Numbered from the stretch's first letter, positions 1 to 8,188 are shown. The stretch is 64,000 nt of DNA from Gammaproteobacteria bacterium (GCA_018823025.1 JAHJJI010000024.1:17094-81093), one strand, 5' to 3'. Made by a program: numbers and translations. The notes: generated by a model from the sequence alone, not told the origin.

Positions 1-1
1 G

Positions 2-511
2 GGCAGTGCCGCGCTCAATCTGCACGACGGCGCGCTGAAAGGCGTCAACATCGCCGGCGCAATCCGCAATGCTCAAGCCAAGTTCGGTTCGCTTCAGGGG
101 GTAAGCAACCAGACCTCCAACGCCGCCGACAAGACCGATTTTTCCGAGCTGAAAGCCAGTTTCCGGATCAACAACGGCGTTGCCCACAACGAGGATCTTT
201 CCGCCAAATCGCCGTTGCTGCGCCTGGCCGGCAATGGTGACGTGAACATCGGCGAGAGCTCGATGAATTATCTCGCCAAGGCAACGGTGGTCGCTTCATT
301 GGAGGGCCAGGGCGGCAAGGAGCTGACCGCGCTCAAGGGTATGACCGTGCCGGTGCGCATCACCGGACCTTTCGCCGGGCTGAAATATAGTCTGGATTTC
401 AATGCCATGGCCTCTGAGGCGGTGAAGCAGAAGGTCGAACAGAAGAAAGAAGAAATCAAATCGCGCCTTGGCGAAGAACTGAAGAGCGGTCTCAAGGGGC
501 TGTTCAAGTAA
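2..511 (+). CDS. AsmA family protein, C-terminal fragment
   Basis: The window opens inside this gene; the frame is open from base 2 and stops at 509-511. The visible 169 residues end in a pattern typical of the AsmA C-terminal domain: a GALKGVNIAGAIRNA-like stretch at the start, then an ELKASF strand, repeated NGDVNIGE-type beta strands, and a charged KQKVEQKKEEIKSRLGEEL helix before the end. AsmA-like proteins are long inner-membrane-anchored, beta-rich proteins that span the periplasm and are implicated in lipid transport to the outer membrane. mutY follows after 11 bases on the same strand, a neighbourhood common in betaproteobacteria. The N-terminal anchor lies outside the window, so full length cannot be judged. 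Confidence 0.85.
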   Translation, partial: GSAALNLHDGALKGVNIAGAIRNAQAKFGSLQGVSNQTSNAADKTDFSELKASFRINNGVAHNEDLSAKSPLLRLAGNGDVNIGESSMNYLAKATVVASLEGQGGKELTALKGMTVPVRITGPFAGLKYSLDFNAMASEAVKQKVEQKKEEIKSRLGEELKSGLKGLFK

Positions 512-522
512 GCCAAGAGTCC

Positions 523-1545
523 ATGAAGGATTTCTCACAGCGCCTGATCGAGTGGCAGAAACATCATGGCCGGCATGGCCTGCCTTGGCAGCAGACTCGT
601 GATCCTTACTCGGTGTGGCTGTCGGAAATCATGCTGCAGCAGACCCAGGTTAGCAGCGTCATCCCCTATTACCAGCGCTTTCTGGCGCGATTTCCCGATA
701 TTTCTACCCTCGCTGCCGCCTCTCAGGACGAGGTGCTTGCCCACTGGAGCGGGCTAGGATATTACGCTCGAGGACGCAACCTGCACCGTGCCGCGCAGGT
801 CGTGGTGGCGCAGCATGGCGGCATTTTTCCGTCTGATCCTGAGTGGGTCGTGGCCTTGCCCGGCATCGGTCGCTCCACCGCTGCCGCGATCCTGGCTTTT
901 TCCTTCGGCCAGCGCCGAGCCATTCTGGATGGCAACGTCAAGCGCGTGCTGGCGCGCTGTTTCGGCATCGCCGGCTATCCCGGCACCAAGGCGGTGGAGA
1001 ACCGGTTGTGGCAGCAGGCCGATGCACTGTTGCCTGAATCCGGCATCGAAACCTATACCCAGGCCTTGATGGATCTGGGCGCCACGGTGTGCACCCGCAA
1101 ACCTTCCTGTGCCGATTGCCCTCTTGGTTCCGTCTGTGTCGCCTACAATGAAAAGCGGGTGGCAGAACTGCCGGAAACCAAACCGCGCAAGCCGCTGCCG
1201 CAGAAGGAAACCGCCATGCTGGTCCTGCTGCGCCAGGGCGAGGTTTACCTGGAAAAGCGGCCATCCACCGGCATCTGGGGCGGCATGTGGAGTTTGCCTG
1301 AGGCACCGGTCATGGAGACAGATTCGCTGGCTCGTCTCGGCATGGTCGGTGCGGAAGTCAGTCCGCTACCTGAACGGCAACATACCTTCACCCATTTTCG
1401 TCTGCATATCGTGCCGCGGGTATTCGAGGTGACGGCGCTGCAGCCCGGCTTGCACGAGCCGGGCGGGCTGTGGCTCACGCTAGCCGATGCGATGGGTGCG
1501 GCGCTACCCAAGCCGGTGCGGGAGATTTTGACAGGGCTTGTCTAA
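523..1545 (+). CDS. mutY: A/G-specific adenine glycosylase MutY
   Basis: MutY removes adenine mispaired with 8-oxoguanine. The 340-residue protein has the expected layout: catalytic Glu35 in SEIMLQQTQV, the helix-hairpin-helix LPGIGRSTAAAI (about residues 112-123), catalytic Asp136 in LDGNVKRV, then a four-cysteine iron-sulfur motif at Cys190, Cys196, Cys199 and Cys205. A C-terminal Nudix-like domain for 8-oxoG recognition starts near residue 225. The cysteine spacing is C-x5-C-x2-C-x5-C, one residue shorter in the first loop than the C-x6-C-x2-C-x5-C of E. coli MutY. The ATG lies 11 bases after the AsmA-like stop, so the two genes are probably co-transcribed. Identity is firm. Confidence 0.96.
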   Translation: MKDFSQRLIEWQKHHGRHGLPWQQTRDPYSVWLSEIMLQQTQVSSVIPYYQRFLARFPDISTLAAASQDEVLAHWSGLGYYARGRNLHRAAQVVVAQHGGIFPSDPEWVVALPGIGRSTAAAILAFSFGQRRAILDGNVKRVLARCFGIAGYPGTKAVENRLWQQADALLPESGIETYTQALMDLGATVCTRKPSCADCPLGSVCVAYNEKRVAELPETKPRKPLPQKETAMLVLLRQGEVYLEKRPSTGIWGGMWSLPEAPVMETDSLARLGMVGAEVSPLPERQHTFTHFRLHIVPRVFEVTALQPGLHEPGGLWLTLADAMGAALPKPVREILTGLV

Positions 1546-1560
1546 GGGCTAAAGCTTTTG

Positions 1561-1634
1561 AACCGCAGAGACGCCGAGTAACCGCGTGGTTTTTCGGGTT
1601 TTTTCTCGGCGTCTCCGCGCCTCTGCGGTGAACC
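1561..1634. repeat. Intergenic palindrome, repeat family A copy 1
   Basis: Between mutY and the P-type ATPase lies an imperfect inverted repeat. The left arm ACCGCAGAGACGCCGAG (1562-1578) mirrors CTCGGCGT (1605-1612) and CTCTGCGGT (1621-1629); the right arm carries an eight-base insertion. The arrangement matches three other copies in this window (4367-4500, 14848-14926, 46760-46883), although this copy has the most diverged arms. It may also act as a transcription barrier after mutY. The ATPase frame is open through the right arm, but the protein very probably begins after it. Confidence 0.7.
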
Positions 1635-1657
1635 GTTTTTTTAGAGTTAAAGCATAT

Positions 1658-4366
1658 ATGACCGAACCGACCATATCCTTGCTGGAAAAGCACTGGCATC
1701 ACCTGTCGTCCAACGAGGTCGCCGAGCTGCTTGACAGTGATCTGGTGCACGGCCTGAATGCCGATGAAGTACGGCGGCGGAGAGAGTCCTTCGGCGCCAA
1801 CCTGCTTACCCCCAAGGCAGGCAAGTCGGCCTGGCTGCGTTTCCTGCTCCAGTTCCACCAGCCCCTGATTTATATCCTGCTTGCCGCCGCCGCGATTACC
1901 GCCTTTCTTCATGAATGGGTGGATTCCGGCGTGATTTTCGGCGTGGTGCTGATCAATGCGGTGATCGGTTTTATCCAGGAATCCAGGGCAGAGGATGCGA
2001 TTGCAGCGCTGGCTCGGATGGCGGCGAGCGCTACCATAGTGTTGCGTGACGGCATCAAGCAACCGCTGCCTGCTGCCGAGCTGGTACCTGGTGATATCGT
2101 GCTGCTCGCCCCCGGCGACAAGGTGCCGGCCGATCTGCGCCTGTTCCATGCACGCGAACTGATGACTGACGAGTCGGCGCTGACCGGGGAATCCCTGCCG
2201 GTGCTTAAGCATACTGCGCACATTGAGAAGGATGCTGTTCTGGCTGATCGCGCCAATATGGCTTATGCGGGCACATTGGTCACCAGCGGACATGGGGCGG
2301 GGATCGTGGTGGCGACCGGAGACATCACCGAGACCGGCCGCATTTCGCGCCTGATCGCCCATGCCACGGACTTGTCCACGCCGCTGACGCGCAAGATGAA
2401 GCATTTCAGCGCGGTCATGATGGTGGCGATTCTCGGCCTGGCGGCATTCACCTTTGCCGTCGGCACCTGGCGCGGCGAACCGCCGGTGGAAATGCTGATG
2501 GCTGCGGTTGCGCTGGCGGTGGGCGCGATTCCCGAGGGTCTGCCGGCGGCAATCACCATCACCCTGGCCATCGGCGTGTCGCGCATGGCGCGGCGCCGCG
2601 CCATCATTCGCAAGCTGCCGGCGGTGGAAACGCTGGGCGGTGCGACGGTGATCTGCTCCGACAAGACCGGCACGCTCACCGAGAACCAGATGACAGTGCA
2701 GGAAATCCATGCAGGCGGAGAGATTTTTCGCGTGAGCGGCAGTGGCTATGCGGCAACGGGGGAGATTAGCCACAACGGAGAAAGAGTGGAAACGCGGGGC
2801 GTTCTGCGTGAATGCCTGCTCGCCGGGGTGCTGTGCAACGATGCGGCACTGGTCGAGCGCGATGGCCGCCGCGAGGTTGCCGGCGATCCGACCGAGGGCG
2901 CCTTGCTGGTGGCGGCGGAAAAGGGCGGTCTGGCGCTGGGCGAAATACATGCGGATTATCCGCGCCGCGATGAGCTGCCCTTCGATTCGCGCTACCAGTA
3001 CATGGCGACGCTGCACGAAGTACGGGATGGCGGGCAGGTCATCTACGTCAAGGGGGCGATGGAAAAGATCCTTGAGCGCGCCGTTGCCATGCTCGACGCG
3101 GATGGGATTGAAGTTGTGCTCGACTCGGTTCAGATCGAGACTCACGCGCATGCCATGGCCTCGCGCGGGCTGCGTGTGCTGGCGCTGGCCAAGGGCGTTG
3201 CAGAAGAGGGGCAGGCGCTCAAGCATAGTCATCTCGACCGGCTGGTATTCATTGGCTTGCAGGGCATGATCGACCCGCCTCGACCGGAGGCGATTGCGGC
3301 GGTGAAGGCGTGCCACAACGCGGGCATCGCGGTAAAGATGATTACCGGCGACCATGCGGTCACTGCCGCTGCCATCGCGGTTCACCTGGGTCTGCGTCAA
3401 AAGGAAGGAGGGCTGCCGCTGACCGGCCGGCAGATCGCCGATCTCTCCGATGAAGAACTGCGTAGCGCAGTGCTGAAAACCACGGTGTTTGCCCGAGTGG
3501 AGCCGGAACAGAAGCTGCGCCTGGTCGAGGCTCTGCAAGCCGGAGGTCAGATCGTGGCGATGACCGGCGACGGCGTCAACGATGCACCCGCCCTGAAGCA
3601 GGCGGATATCGGAATCGCCATGGGTCTCTCCGGCACCGAGGTGGCGAAAGAGGCCGCCGACATGCTGCTCACCGACGACAATTTTGCCTCGATCGAGGCC
3701 GCGGTGGAAGAAGGGCGCGGGGTGTTCGACAACCTCATCAAGTTCATTACCTGGACCCTGCCGACCAATTTCGGCGAGGGCCTGGTCATCCTGACCGCGA
3801 TCGTCTTCGGCGCCACCCTGCCGATTACGCCGCTGCAAATTTTGTGGATCAACATGACCACCGCTGGCGTGCTGGGCCTGATGCTGGCCTTCGAGCCCAT
3901 CGACAAAAACATCATGCAACGCCCGCCGCGCCACCCTGCGGCACCGATCCTGACCACCGAATTGATGTGGCGCATTTTGCTGGTCAGCCTGCTGCTGCTG
4001 GGCGGGGCTTACGGTTTGTTCCTGTGGGAGCTTGAAACCGGTGCAAGCCTGGAGCAGGCCCGCACCGTGGCGGTGAACGTGTTTGTGATGGGCGAGCTGT
4101 TCTATCTGTTCAACTGCCGTTCGATGACCCATTCGCCCTTCCATGTCGGCTTTTTTTCCAACCCTTTGCTGTGGTTCGGCGTGATAGGCATGATAACGTT
4201 GCAGCTGTTTTTTACCTATGCGCCGGTGATGAACCATTTGTTCGCCAGCGCGCCGATCGGCCTGGACGATTGGGCGCGGATCGTGGCGGTCGGGCTGATT
4301 ATCTATTTCGTCATCGAGGTGGAAAAAGCCTGGCGGCGGGGTAAACTTAAACCTATAAAAAGTTGA
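1658..4366 (+). CDS. P2-type cation-transporting ATPase
   Basis: This is a 902-residue P-type ATPase of the P2 class. Seen in order: an N-terminal cation-ATPase domain, TGES of the actuator domain (about 176-179), PEGLPA in M4, the phosphorylation site DKTGTLT with Asp335, a KGA nucleotide-binding motif, TGDHAVTA, and the hinge TGDGVNDAP near residue 636. About ten membrane segments are expected. M5 contains the GE pair that corresponds to a calcium ligand in SERCA, but M6 reads WINMTTAG, without the aspartate of calcium pumps, so the ion is uncertain. An in-frame ATG lies 72 bases upstream, but it falls in repeat-derived sequence; the ATG at 1658 gives the usual N-terminus. The gene is monocistronic and bounded by repeats on both sides. 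Confidence 0.9.
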   Translation: MTEPTISLLEKHWHHLSSNEVAELLDSDLVHGLNADEVRRRRESFGANLLTPKAGKSAWLRFLLQFHQPLIYILLAAAAITAFLHEWVDSGVIFGVVLINAVIGFIQESRAEDAIAALARMAASATIVLRDGIKQPLPAAELVPGDIVLLAPGDKVPADLRLFHARELMTDESALTGESLPVLKHTAHIEKDAVLADRANMAYAGTLVTSGHGAGIVVATGDITETGRISRLIAHATDLSTPLTRKMKHFSAVMMVAILGLAAFTFAVGTWRGEPPVEMLMAAVALAVGAIPEGLPAAITITLAIGVSRMARRRAIIRKLPAVETLGGATVICSDKTGTLTENQMTVQEIHAGGEIFRVSGSGYAATGEISHNGERVETRGVLRECLLAGVLCNDAALVERDGRREVAGDPTEGALLVAAEKGGLALGEIHADYPRRDELPFDSRYQYMATLHEVRDGGQVIYVKGAMEKILERAVAMLDADGIEVVLDSVQIETHAHAMASRGLRVLALAKGVAEEGQALKHSHLDRLVFIGLQGMIDPPRPEAIAAVKACHNAGIAVKMITGDHAVTAAAIAVHLGLRQKEGGLPLTGRQIADLSDEELRSAVLKTTVFARVEPEQKLRLVEALQAGGQIVAMTGDGVNDAPALKQADIGIAMGLSGTEVAKEAADMLLTDDNFASIEAAVEEGRGVFDNLIKFITWTLPTNFGEGLVILTAIVFGATLPITPLQILWINMTTAGVLGLMLAFEPIDKNIMQRPPRHPAAPILTTELMWRILLVSLLLLGGAYGLFLWELETGASLEQARTVAVNVFVMGELFYLFNCRSMTHSPFHVGFFSNPLLWFGVIGMITLQLFFTYAPVMNHLFASAPIGLDDWARIVAVGLIIYFVIEVEKAWRRGKLKPIKS

Positions 4367-4500
4367 ACCGCAAAGGACGCAAGGGACGCGAAGGAATTCA
4401 AAGGCTTGAACAACTTAATCTCTATTTTCCCGATGGGTAATGCATCGCAATCTATTAAGCCATTGTTTTACCTTGCGAACCTTCGCGTCCTTTGCGGTGA
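4367..4500. repeat. Intergenic palindrome, repeat family A copy 2
   Basis: This begins directly after the ATPase stop codon. The left arm at 4367-4394 is ACCGCAAAGGACGC followed by AAGGGACGCGAAGG. The right arm at 4480-4498 is CCTTCGCGTCCTTTGCGGT. The arms pair except for a duplicated nine-base segment in the left arm. The roughly 85-base centre shows no gene. It is the same family as copies at 1561, 14848 and 46760. It separates the ATPase from tatD and could serve as a terminator or a mobile miniature element. Confidence 0.8.
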
Positions 4501-4519
4501 AATGCCGTTTTCAGGTTAA

Positions 4520-5287
4520 ATGATGCTGATCGACACTCACTGCCATCTTGATGCTGCCGAATTCGACGCCGACCGCGACGACGTAGCGGCACGCGCACAC
4601 GCTGCGGGGGTCGAGGCAATCGTGGTTCCTGGCGTGGAGCGCGCCGGTTTCGCCAAGTTGCTGGCGACGTGCGCGCGCTACCCCGGCTGCGTCCCGGCGC
4701 TGGGCATACATCCGATGTACGTGGATGGCGCGCAGCCCGAAGATCTGACGACTCTGCGCGAGATGATCGTTATGCACCACCCGGTTGCTATCGGTGAAAT
4801 CGGCCTGGATTTTTTTGTCCCGGATTACGACCGTGAACGTCAGGAATTTTACTTCACCGAGCAGCTGAAAATCGCACGGGAATTCGACCTGCCGGTGCTG
4901 CTGCACATTCGCCGGGCGCAGGATACGGTGCTGAAATTTCTGCGCCTTGCCAAGGTGAAAGGCGGTATCGCCCATGCCTTCAACGGCAGCCACCAGCAGG
5001 CGGAGGAATTCATCAAACTGGGATTCAAGCTCGGCTTCGGCGGTGCCATGACTTACGATCGCGCCACCAAACTGCGCGAGCTTGCCGCTACACTGCCGCT
5101 GGACAGTATCGTGCTCGAAACCGATGCGCCAGACATTCCGCCAGCGTTCATCGGCAAGGCGCGCAACAGCCCGGAATATTTGCCGCGCATCGCCGAGACT
5201 CTGGCGGAATTGCGCGGGATGCCCGTCGCCGAGGTAGTGGAGGCGACTACGGCCAATGCCAAGGCAATCCTGAAAGGTCTGGCGTGA
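4520..5287 (+). CDS. TatD family metal-dependent DNase
   Basis: This is a 255-residue TIM-barrel hydrolase of the TatD/YcfH type, which in characterised members acts as a metal-dependent 3'-5' exonuclease. The metal ligands are visible: the DTHCHLD motif at the N-terminus, the glutamate in AIGEIGLD, a histidine in LLHIRRA, a histidine in AHAFNGS and an aspartate in ETDAPDIPP. Two adjacent ATG codons (4520 and 4523) are possible starts. Its stop overlaps the start of the CDF transporter (GTGA). In many betaproteobacteria this gene sits next to holB/pilZ, which are absent here, so this is a relocated or second paralogue. Confidence 0.92.
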   Translation: MMLIDTHCHLDAAEFDADRDDVAARAHAAGVEAIVVPGVERAGFAKLLATCARYPGCVPALGIHPMYVDGAQPEDLTTLREMIVMHHPVAIGEIGLDFFVPDYDRERQEFYFTEQLKIAREFDLPVLLHIRRAQDTVLKFLRLAKVKGGIAHAFNGSHQQAEEFIKLGFKLGFGGAMTYDRATKLRELAATLPLDSIVLETDAPDIPPAFIGKARNSPEYLPRIAETLAELRGMPVAEVVEATTANAKAILKGLA

Positions 5288-6165
5288 GGAAAGAAGCCAC
5301 CCTGCGCATGGCGTATTTGTCGATCGCGACCTCGATCGCGACGATGGCACTGAAATTCGGCGCTTTTTTTCTCACCGGTTCGGTGAGCCTGCTCTCCGAT
5401 GCCGTCGAATCGCTGGTCAACCTTGCTGCCGGCCTGATTGCTCTGGCGGCGCTGATCATTGCTTCCCGTCCCGCAGATGTCGATCACGCCTACGGTCACG
5501 ACAAGGCGGAATACTTTTCCAGTGGTGCCGAAGGCGCACTGATCCTGGTTGCGGCGGTATCAATAATCTATGCGGCGGTAGGTCGCTTCCTGCATCCTGT
5601 TGCGCTGGAAAACCTCGGCCTCGGCCTGACGGTCTCGTTGCTTGCGGCAGTGCTCAATTTTGCCACGGCACGGGCCATGTTGAAGGTGGCAACCCAGTAC
5701 GACAGCATCACGCTGGAAGCGGATGCCAAACACCTGATGACCGACGTCTGGACCTCGGTAGGCGTAGTGGCGGGTCTGGGTGTGGTGATGTTTGCGCCAC
5801 CATCGTGGCAGATCCTCGATCCGCTGATGGCGGTGGCGGTGGGGCTCAACATCATCTTCACCGGGTTCCATCTGTTGCGGCGTTCCTGGAGCGGATTGAT
5901 GGATGCTGCACTGCCCGTTGATGAAATAGGTCAGATCGAGACAGAGATCGGTAAATTATTGCCCAGTGGCGCCTCCTTTCACGACCTGCGTACACGTAAA
6001 TCCGGTTCGCGCCGTTTCATCGATTTTCACCTGCTGGTGCCGGGCGCAAGTACGGTGAACGAGGCACATGCCCTGTGCGACCGGATCGAAGAAGCACTCG
6101 AGCGTACCCTACCCAACACCGCAGTGACGATCCATGTCGAGCCGCTGGAAACGCATCAACAATAA
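5284..6165 (+). CDS. Cation diffusion facilitator (CDF) transporter
   Basis: This is a 293-residue CDF metal/proton antiporter with about six membrane segments (to about residue 200) and a cytoplasmic C-terminal ferredoxin-like domain carrying FIDFHLLVPG and a terminal IHVEP motif. TM5 has the H-x3-D metal pair (KHLMTD). TM2 reads SDAVESLVN, where zinc CDFs have HxxxD and FieF has DxxxD, so the site is E/N plus H/D. A conserved DHAYGHDKAEYFS loop follows TM2. The GTG start overlaps the tatD stop by four bases, indicating translational coupling; an ATG at 5308 is an alternative. The transported metal cannot be read from the sequence. Confidence 0.9.
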   Translation: MRKEATLRMAYLSIATSIATMALKFGAFFLTGSVSLLSDAVESLVNLAAGLIALAALIIASRPADVDHAYGHDKAEYFSSGAEGALILVAAVSIIYAAVGRFLHPVALENLGLGLTVSLLAAVLNFATARAMLKVATQYDSITLEADAKHLMTDVWTSVGVVAGLGVVMFAPPSWQILDPLMAVAVGLNIIFTGFHLLRRSWSGLMDAALPVDEIGQIETEIGKLLPSGASFHDLRTRKSGSRRFIDFHLLVPGASTVNEAHALCDRIEEALERTLPNTAVTIHVEPLETHQQ

Positions 6166-6174
6166 TGGAATCTC

Positions 6175-6936
6175 ATGCAAAACCTGCAACCCCAATTTGA
6201 ACGCACCCATATCCTGATCGGCGATGAAGGTATCGCCAGATTGGCATCCAAACACGTGTTCGTTGCCGGTCTCGGCGGCGTCGGCTCCTACTGTGCTGAA
6301 GCGCTGGCGCGCGCCGGCATCGGCCGTTTGACCCTGCTCGACCACGACGTGGTGGGGGCTTCCAACATCAACCGCCAACTGCCGGCCTTGCTCTCCACCG
6401 TGGGCCAATTCAAGGCGGAACTGATGGCGGCACGCATCCGCGATATCAATCCTGAGTGCCAGGTGACGGTCATCCGGCAGTTCCTCAATACCGAAAACGT
6501 CAACGACCTGGTGCCGGGAGACTGCGATTACGTGGTGGATGCGATCGATTCGCTGGCTTGCAAGGTAGCACTGGTTGCGGAAAGCCTGAAGCGCGGCCTG
6601 AAGGTGGTATCCAGCATGGGGGCGGGCAATCGCCTTGACCCGAGCAAGATCAAGCTCGCCGATATCAGCAAGACCGAAATGTGCCCGCTCGCGCGCCAGA
6701 TGAGGAAGCGCCTGCAGCGCCACGGCATCCGCAAGGGGCTGTTGACGGTGTTTTCCGACGAGCAGCCCAGCGCGCCGCTGCCGCCCCAGCCGGTGGAAGG
6801 GTCGGGGCGTCCGCGCGCGGTCAACGGGACGATCAGCTACATGCCGCCGCTGTTTGGGTATATGCTGGCGGGGGCGGTGATACAGAAGCTGCTTGAGTCC
6901 GAAGGGCTGGAACAAGGGGTTGTTTCAAGCCAGTAG
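6175..6936 (+). CDS. tcdA: tRNA threonylcarbamoyladenosine dehydratase TcdA
   Basis: This is a 253-residue E1-like enzyme (formerly YgdL/CsdL) that cyclises t6A37 in tRNA to ct6A using ATP. The adenylation fold is clear: GLGGVGSYCAEALARAG near residues 27-43, the acidic LLDHDVVGASNINRQ loop, DYVVDAIDSL and MGAGNRLDPSKI. TcdA is separated from ThiF and MoeB by its length, by the lack of a zinc Cys quartet, and by its C-terminal NGTISYMPPLFGYMLAG stretch. It starts nine bases after the CDF stop and may share its transcript. It is convergent with the EamA gene. Confidence 0.92.
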   Translation: MQNLQPQFERTHILIGDEGIARLASKHVFVAGLGGVGSYCAEALARAGIGRLTLLDHDVVGASNINRQLPALLSTVGQFKAELMAARIRDINPECQVTVIRQFLNTENVNDLVPGDCDYVVDAIDSLACKVALVAESLKRGLKVVSSMGAGNRLDPSKIKLADISKTEMCPLARQMRKRLQRHGIRKGLLTVFSDEQPSAPLPPQPVEGSGRPRAVNGTISYMPPLFGYMLAGAVIQKLLESEGLEQGVVSSQ

Positions 6937-6966
6937 CGGGAGTCTTCTTGTTGGCGCCCTGCTGAG

Positions 6967-7863
6967 CTATTTTCCGCCCGCCCGCACCCACATGACCGCA
7001 AGCCGCCCCATGCCCCAGCGGTGCAAGCCCAGCCCAAGCAGGATAAACGCGGCGCCGAACCAGACTTGCGGCAGCACCGCTTCGTTGTTCAGAAGGTGGC
7101 CCAGCAACAGCGCCATGACCGGCGTGATGAGCGTGATCAGTGCCACGTGCCCGGCTTCCATGTGCTTGATCATGTAGAAATACAGCATGAAGCCCAGCAC
7201 CGAGCCGAACACCCCGAGGTACACGGTGGCAATCAGCGCCTGCTGCGGCAGCGCTGCGGGCAAGCTCCCGTCCGTCCACCACCATGCCGCAAAAAACAGC
7301 GGCAGCCCTACTGCCAGCGTACCCAGCGTCATCGCCAGCGGATGGCTGTCGTCCCCGATGCGCTTGATCCACACCAGGCCGAGCGACTGCGTCGCCACCG
7401 CGCACAGCAGTGCCAGGATGCCCAGCAGAGCGCCCGGCCCCAGTTCCAGTCCGCCCTGGAACACCAGCCCCAGTCCGACCATCCCGAGCGCCATGCCGAG
7501 TATCTTGTTGGCGGTCAGCTCCTCCTCCACCAGCCACAACACCGCTCCCAGGCTGGTAATCAGCGGCGACAGCCCGAACAGCACCGAGATCAGCCCGGAA
7601 GAAACGTATTGCGCCGACCAGTAGGTGAGCGACATGGCGCCGAACAGGCTCAGCCCGCTGGCCAGATAGGCCTGCCGCGCCTTGCGGTGCAGCGGGACGC
7701 GAATACGCAAGGCCGCAAGCAGGAGCACGCACAGCAGCGTGCCGATCGCCATGCGTGAAAATACCGCAAAGCTGAATCCCACCCCCAGCGCGCTCCACTT
7801 GATGGCGAGCGGCGTGGTGGACCAGATCAGGATCACCGATACGAACGCGAGCGGCAGCGACAT
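6967..7863 (-). CDS. EamA/DMT family transporter
   Basis: This is a 298-residue drug/metabolite exporter with about ten membrane segments in two EamA repeats (about 1-140 and 150-285). IWSTTPLAIKWSA lies near the start and VFGSVLGFMLYFYMIKH in the second repeat, both usual family landmarks. The ATG at 7863 is preceded by GGAGAAGGGA, a strong Shine-Dalgarno; an upstream in-frame ATG adds 13 residues but lies beside the terminator stem and has no such site. The substrate is unknown; relatives export amino acids, nucleosides or other metabolites. Expression looks conditional: a promoter, short leader frame and terminator/antiterminator lie just upstream (7885-8083). Confidence 0.9.
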   Translation of the reverse strand: MSLPLAFVSVILIWSTTPLAIKWSALGVGFSFAVFSRMAIGTLLCVLLLAALRIRVPLHRKARQAYLASGLSLFGAMSLTYWSAQYVSSGLISVLFGLSPLITSLGAVLWLVEEELTANKILGMALGMVGLGLVFQGGLELGPGALLGILALLCAVATQSLGLVWIKRIGDDSHPLAMTLGTLAVGLPLFFAAWWWTDGSLPAALPQQALIATVYLGVFGSVLGFMLYFYMIKHMEAGHVALITLITPVMALLLGHLLNNEAVLPQVWFGAAFILLGLGLHRWGMGRLAVMWVRAGGK

Positions 7864-7884
7864 TCCCTTCTCCTCAAAGACGAC

Positions 7885-7921
7885 AAAAAACAAAAAGGCC
7901 ACGGAGATCGTCCGTGGCCTT
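7885..7921 (-). terminator. Intrinsic terminator in the EamA leader
   Basis: On the minus strand an 11-bp perfect stem, AAGGCCACGGA/TCCGTGGCCTT with loop CGATC (7921 to 7895), is followed by TTTTGTTTTTT. This is a textbook Rho-independent terminator. It ends about 20 bases before the EamA start codon and points toward that gene. It therefore sits inside the gene's own transcript rather than behind another gene, as expected of an attenuator. Confidence 0.85.
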
Positions 7922-7974
7922 TGGAAAAACTGCTGAAACTAAAACTGGTTAACGCTGACTCTCCCGGCCACGGA
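7911..7974 (-). promoter_or_regulatory. Candidate antiterminator pairing
   Basis: On the minus strand TCCGTGGCC at 7974-7966 is an exact nine-base complement of GGCCACGGA at 7919-7911, the upstream arm of the terminator. Forming this alternative helix would destroy the terminator stem. The upstream partner lies inside the 14-codon leader frame, so a ribosome there would mask it. The pairing is read directly from sequence; the regulatory role is inferred. It could instead be ligand-controlled. Confidence 0.6.
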
Positions 7975-7993
7975 ACGAGGAGCGGCACGCCAT
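7949..7993 (-). CDS. Possible 14-residue leader peptide
   Basis: A short frame on the minus strand would encode MACRSSFRGRESQR and stop at TAA. Four of 14 residues are Arg and three are Ser. It lies between the predicted transcription start (about 8047) and the terminator, and it overlaps the upstream half of the antiterminator helix. That is the geometry of amino-acid or antibiotic attenuators. No clear Shine-Dalgarno precedes the ATG, so translation is unproven and the frame may be fortuitous within a structured RNA. Confidence 0.4.
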   Translation of the reverse strand: MACRSSFRGRESQR

Positions 7994-8053
7994 CTGCAGG
8001 CGGGCGGCTGGGCGGACTCGGACTAGGGTTAGAGATGGGGAATTCATGGGGGG

Positions 8054-8083
8054 ATTATCGGGGGAGGGGTGGAGAAGTGTCAA
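8054..8083 (-). promoter_or_regulatory. Sigma-70 promoter for the EamA leader
   Basis: The minus strand has a perfect -35 TTGACA (8083-8078), an 18-base spacer and -10 GATAAT (8059-8054). The predicted start is near 8047, giving a leader of about 185 bases before the EamA ATG. The stretch 7994-8053 between promoter and leader frame holds no other recognised site. Confidence 0.75.
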
Positions 8084-8188
8084 GCCTGAAATGACAGAAT
8101 CATGTTTCTGATTAACTTTGAACGTAAAGTTGAGGGGCGCCGCGCTTCTGCGGCGTCCCGCTCGAACGCAAGGTTAGATTGCATTGGT

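Noticed and set aside
1475..4237. A 920-codon open frame on the minus strand opposite the P-type ATPase.
   Set aside because: It is rich in His, Gln and Arg with no recognisable motif, as expected of an antisense frame in GC-rich coding DNA; the plus strand encodes a full P-type ATPase.
7895..8040. Resemblance of the EamA leader to guanidine riboswitches (CCGGGAGAG, ACG-containing loop).
   Set aside because: Only short fragments match. The conserved core of guanidine-I and the paired ACGR loops of guanidine-II are absent.
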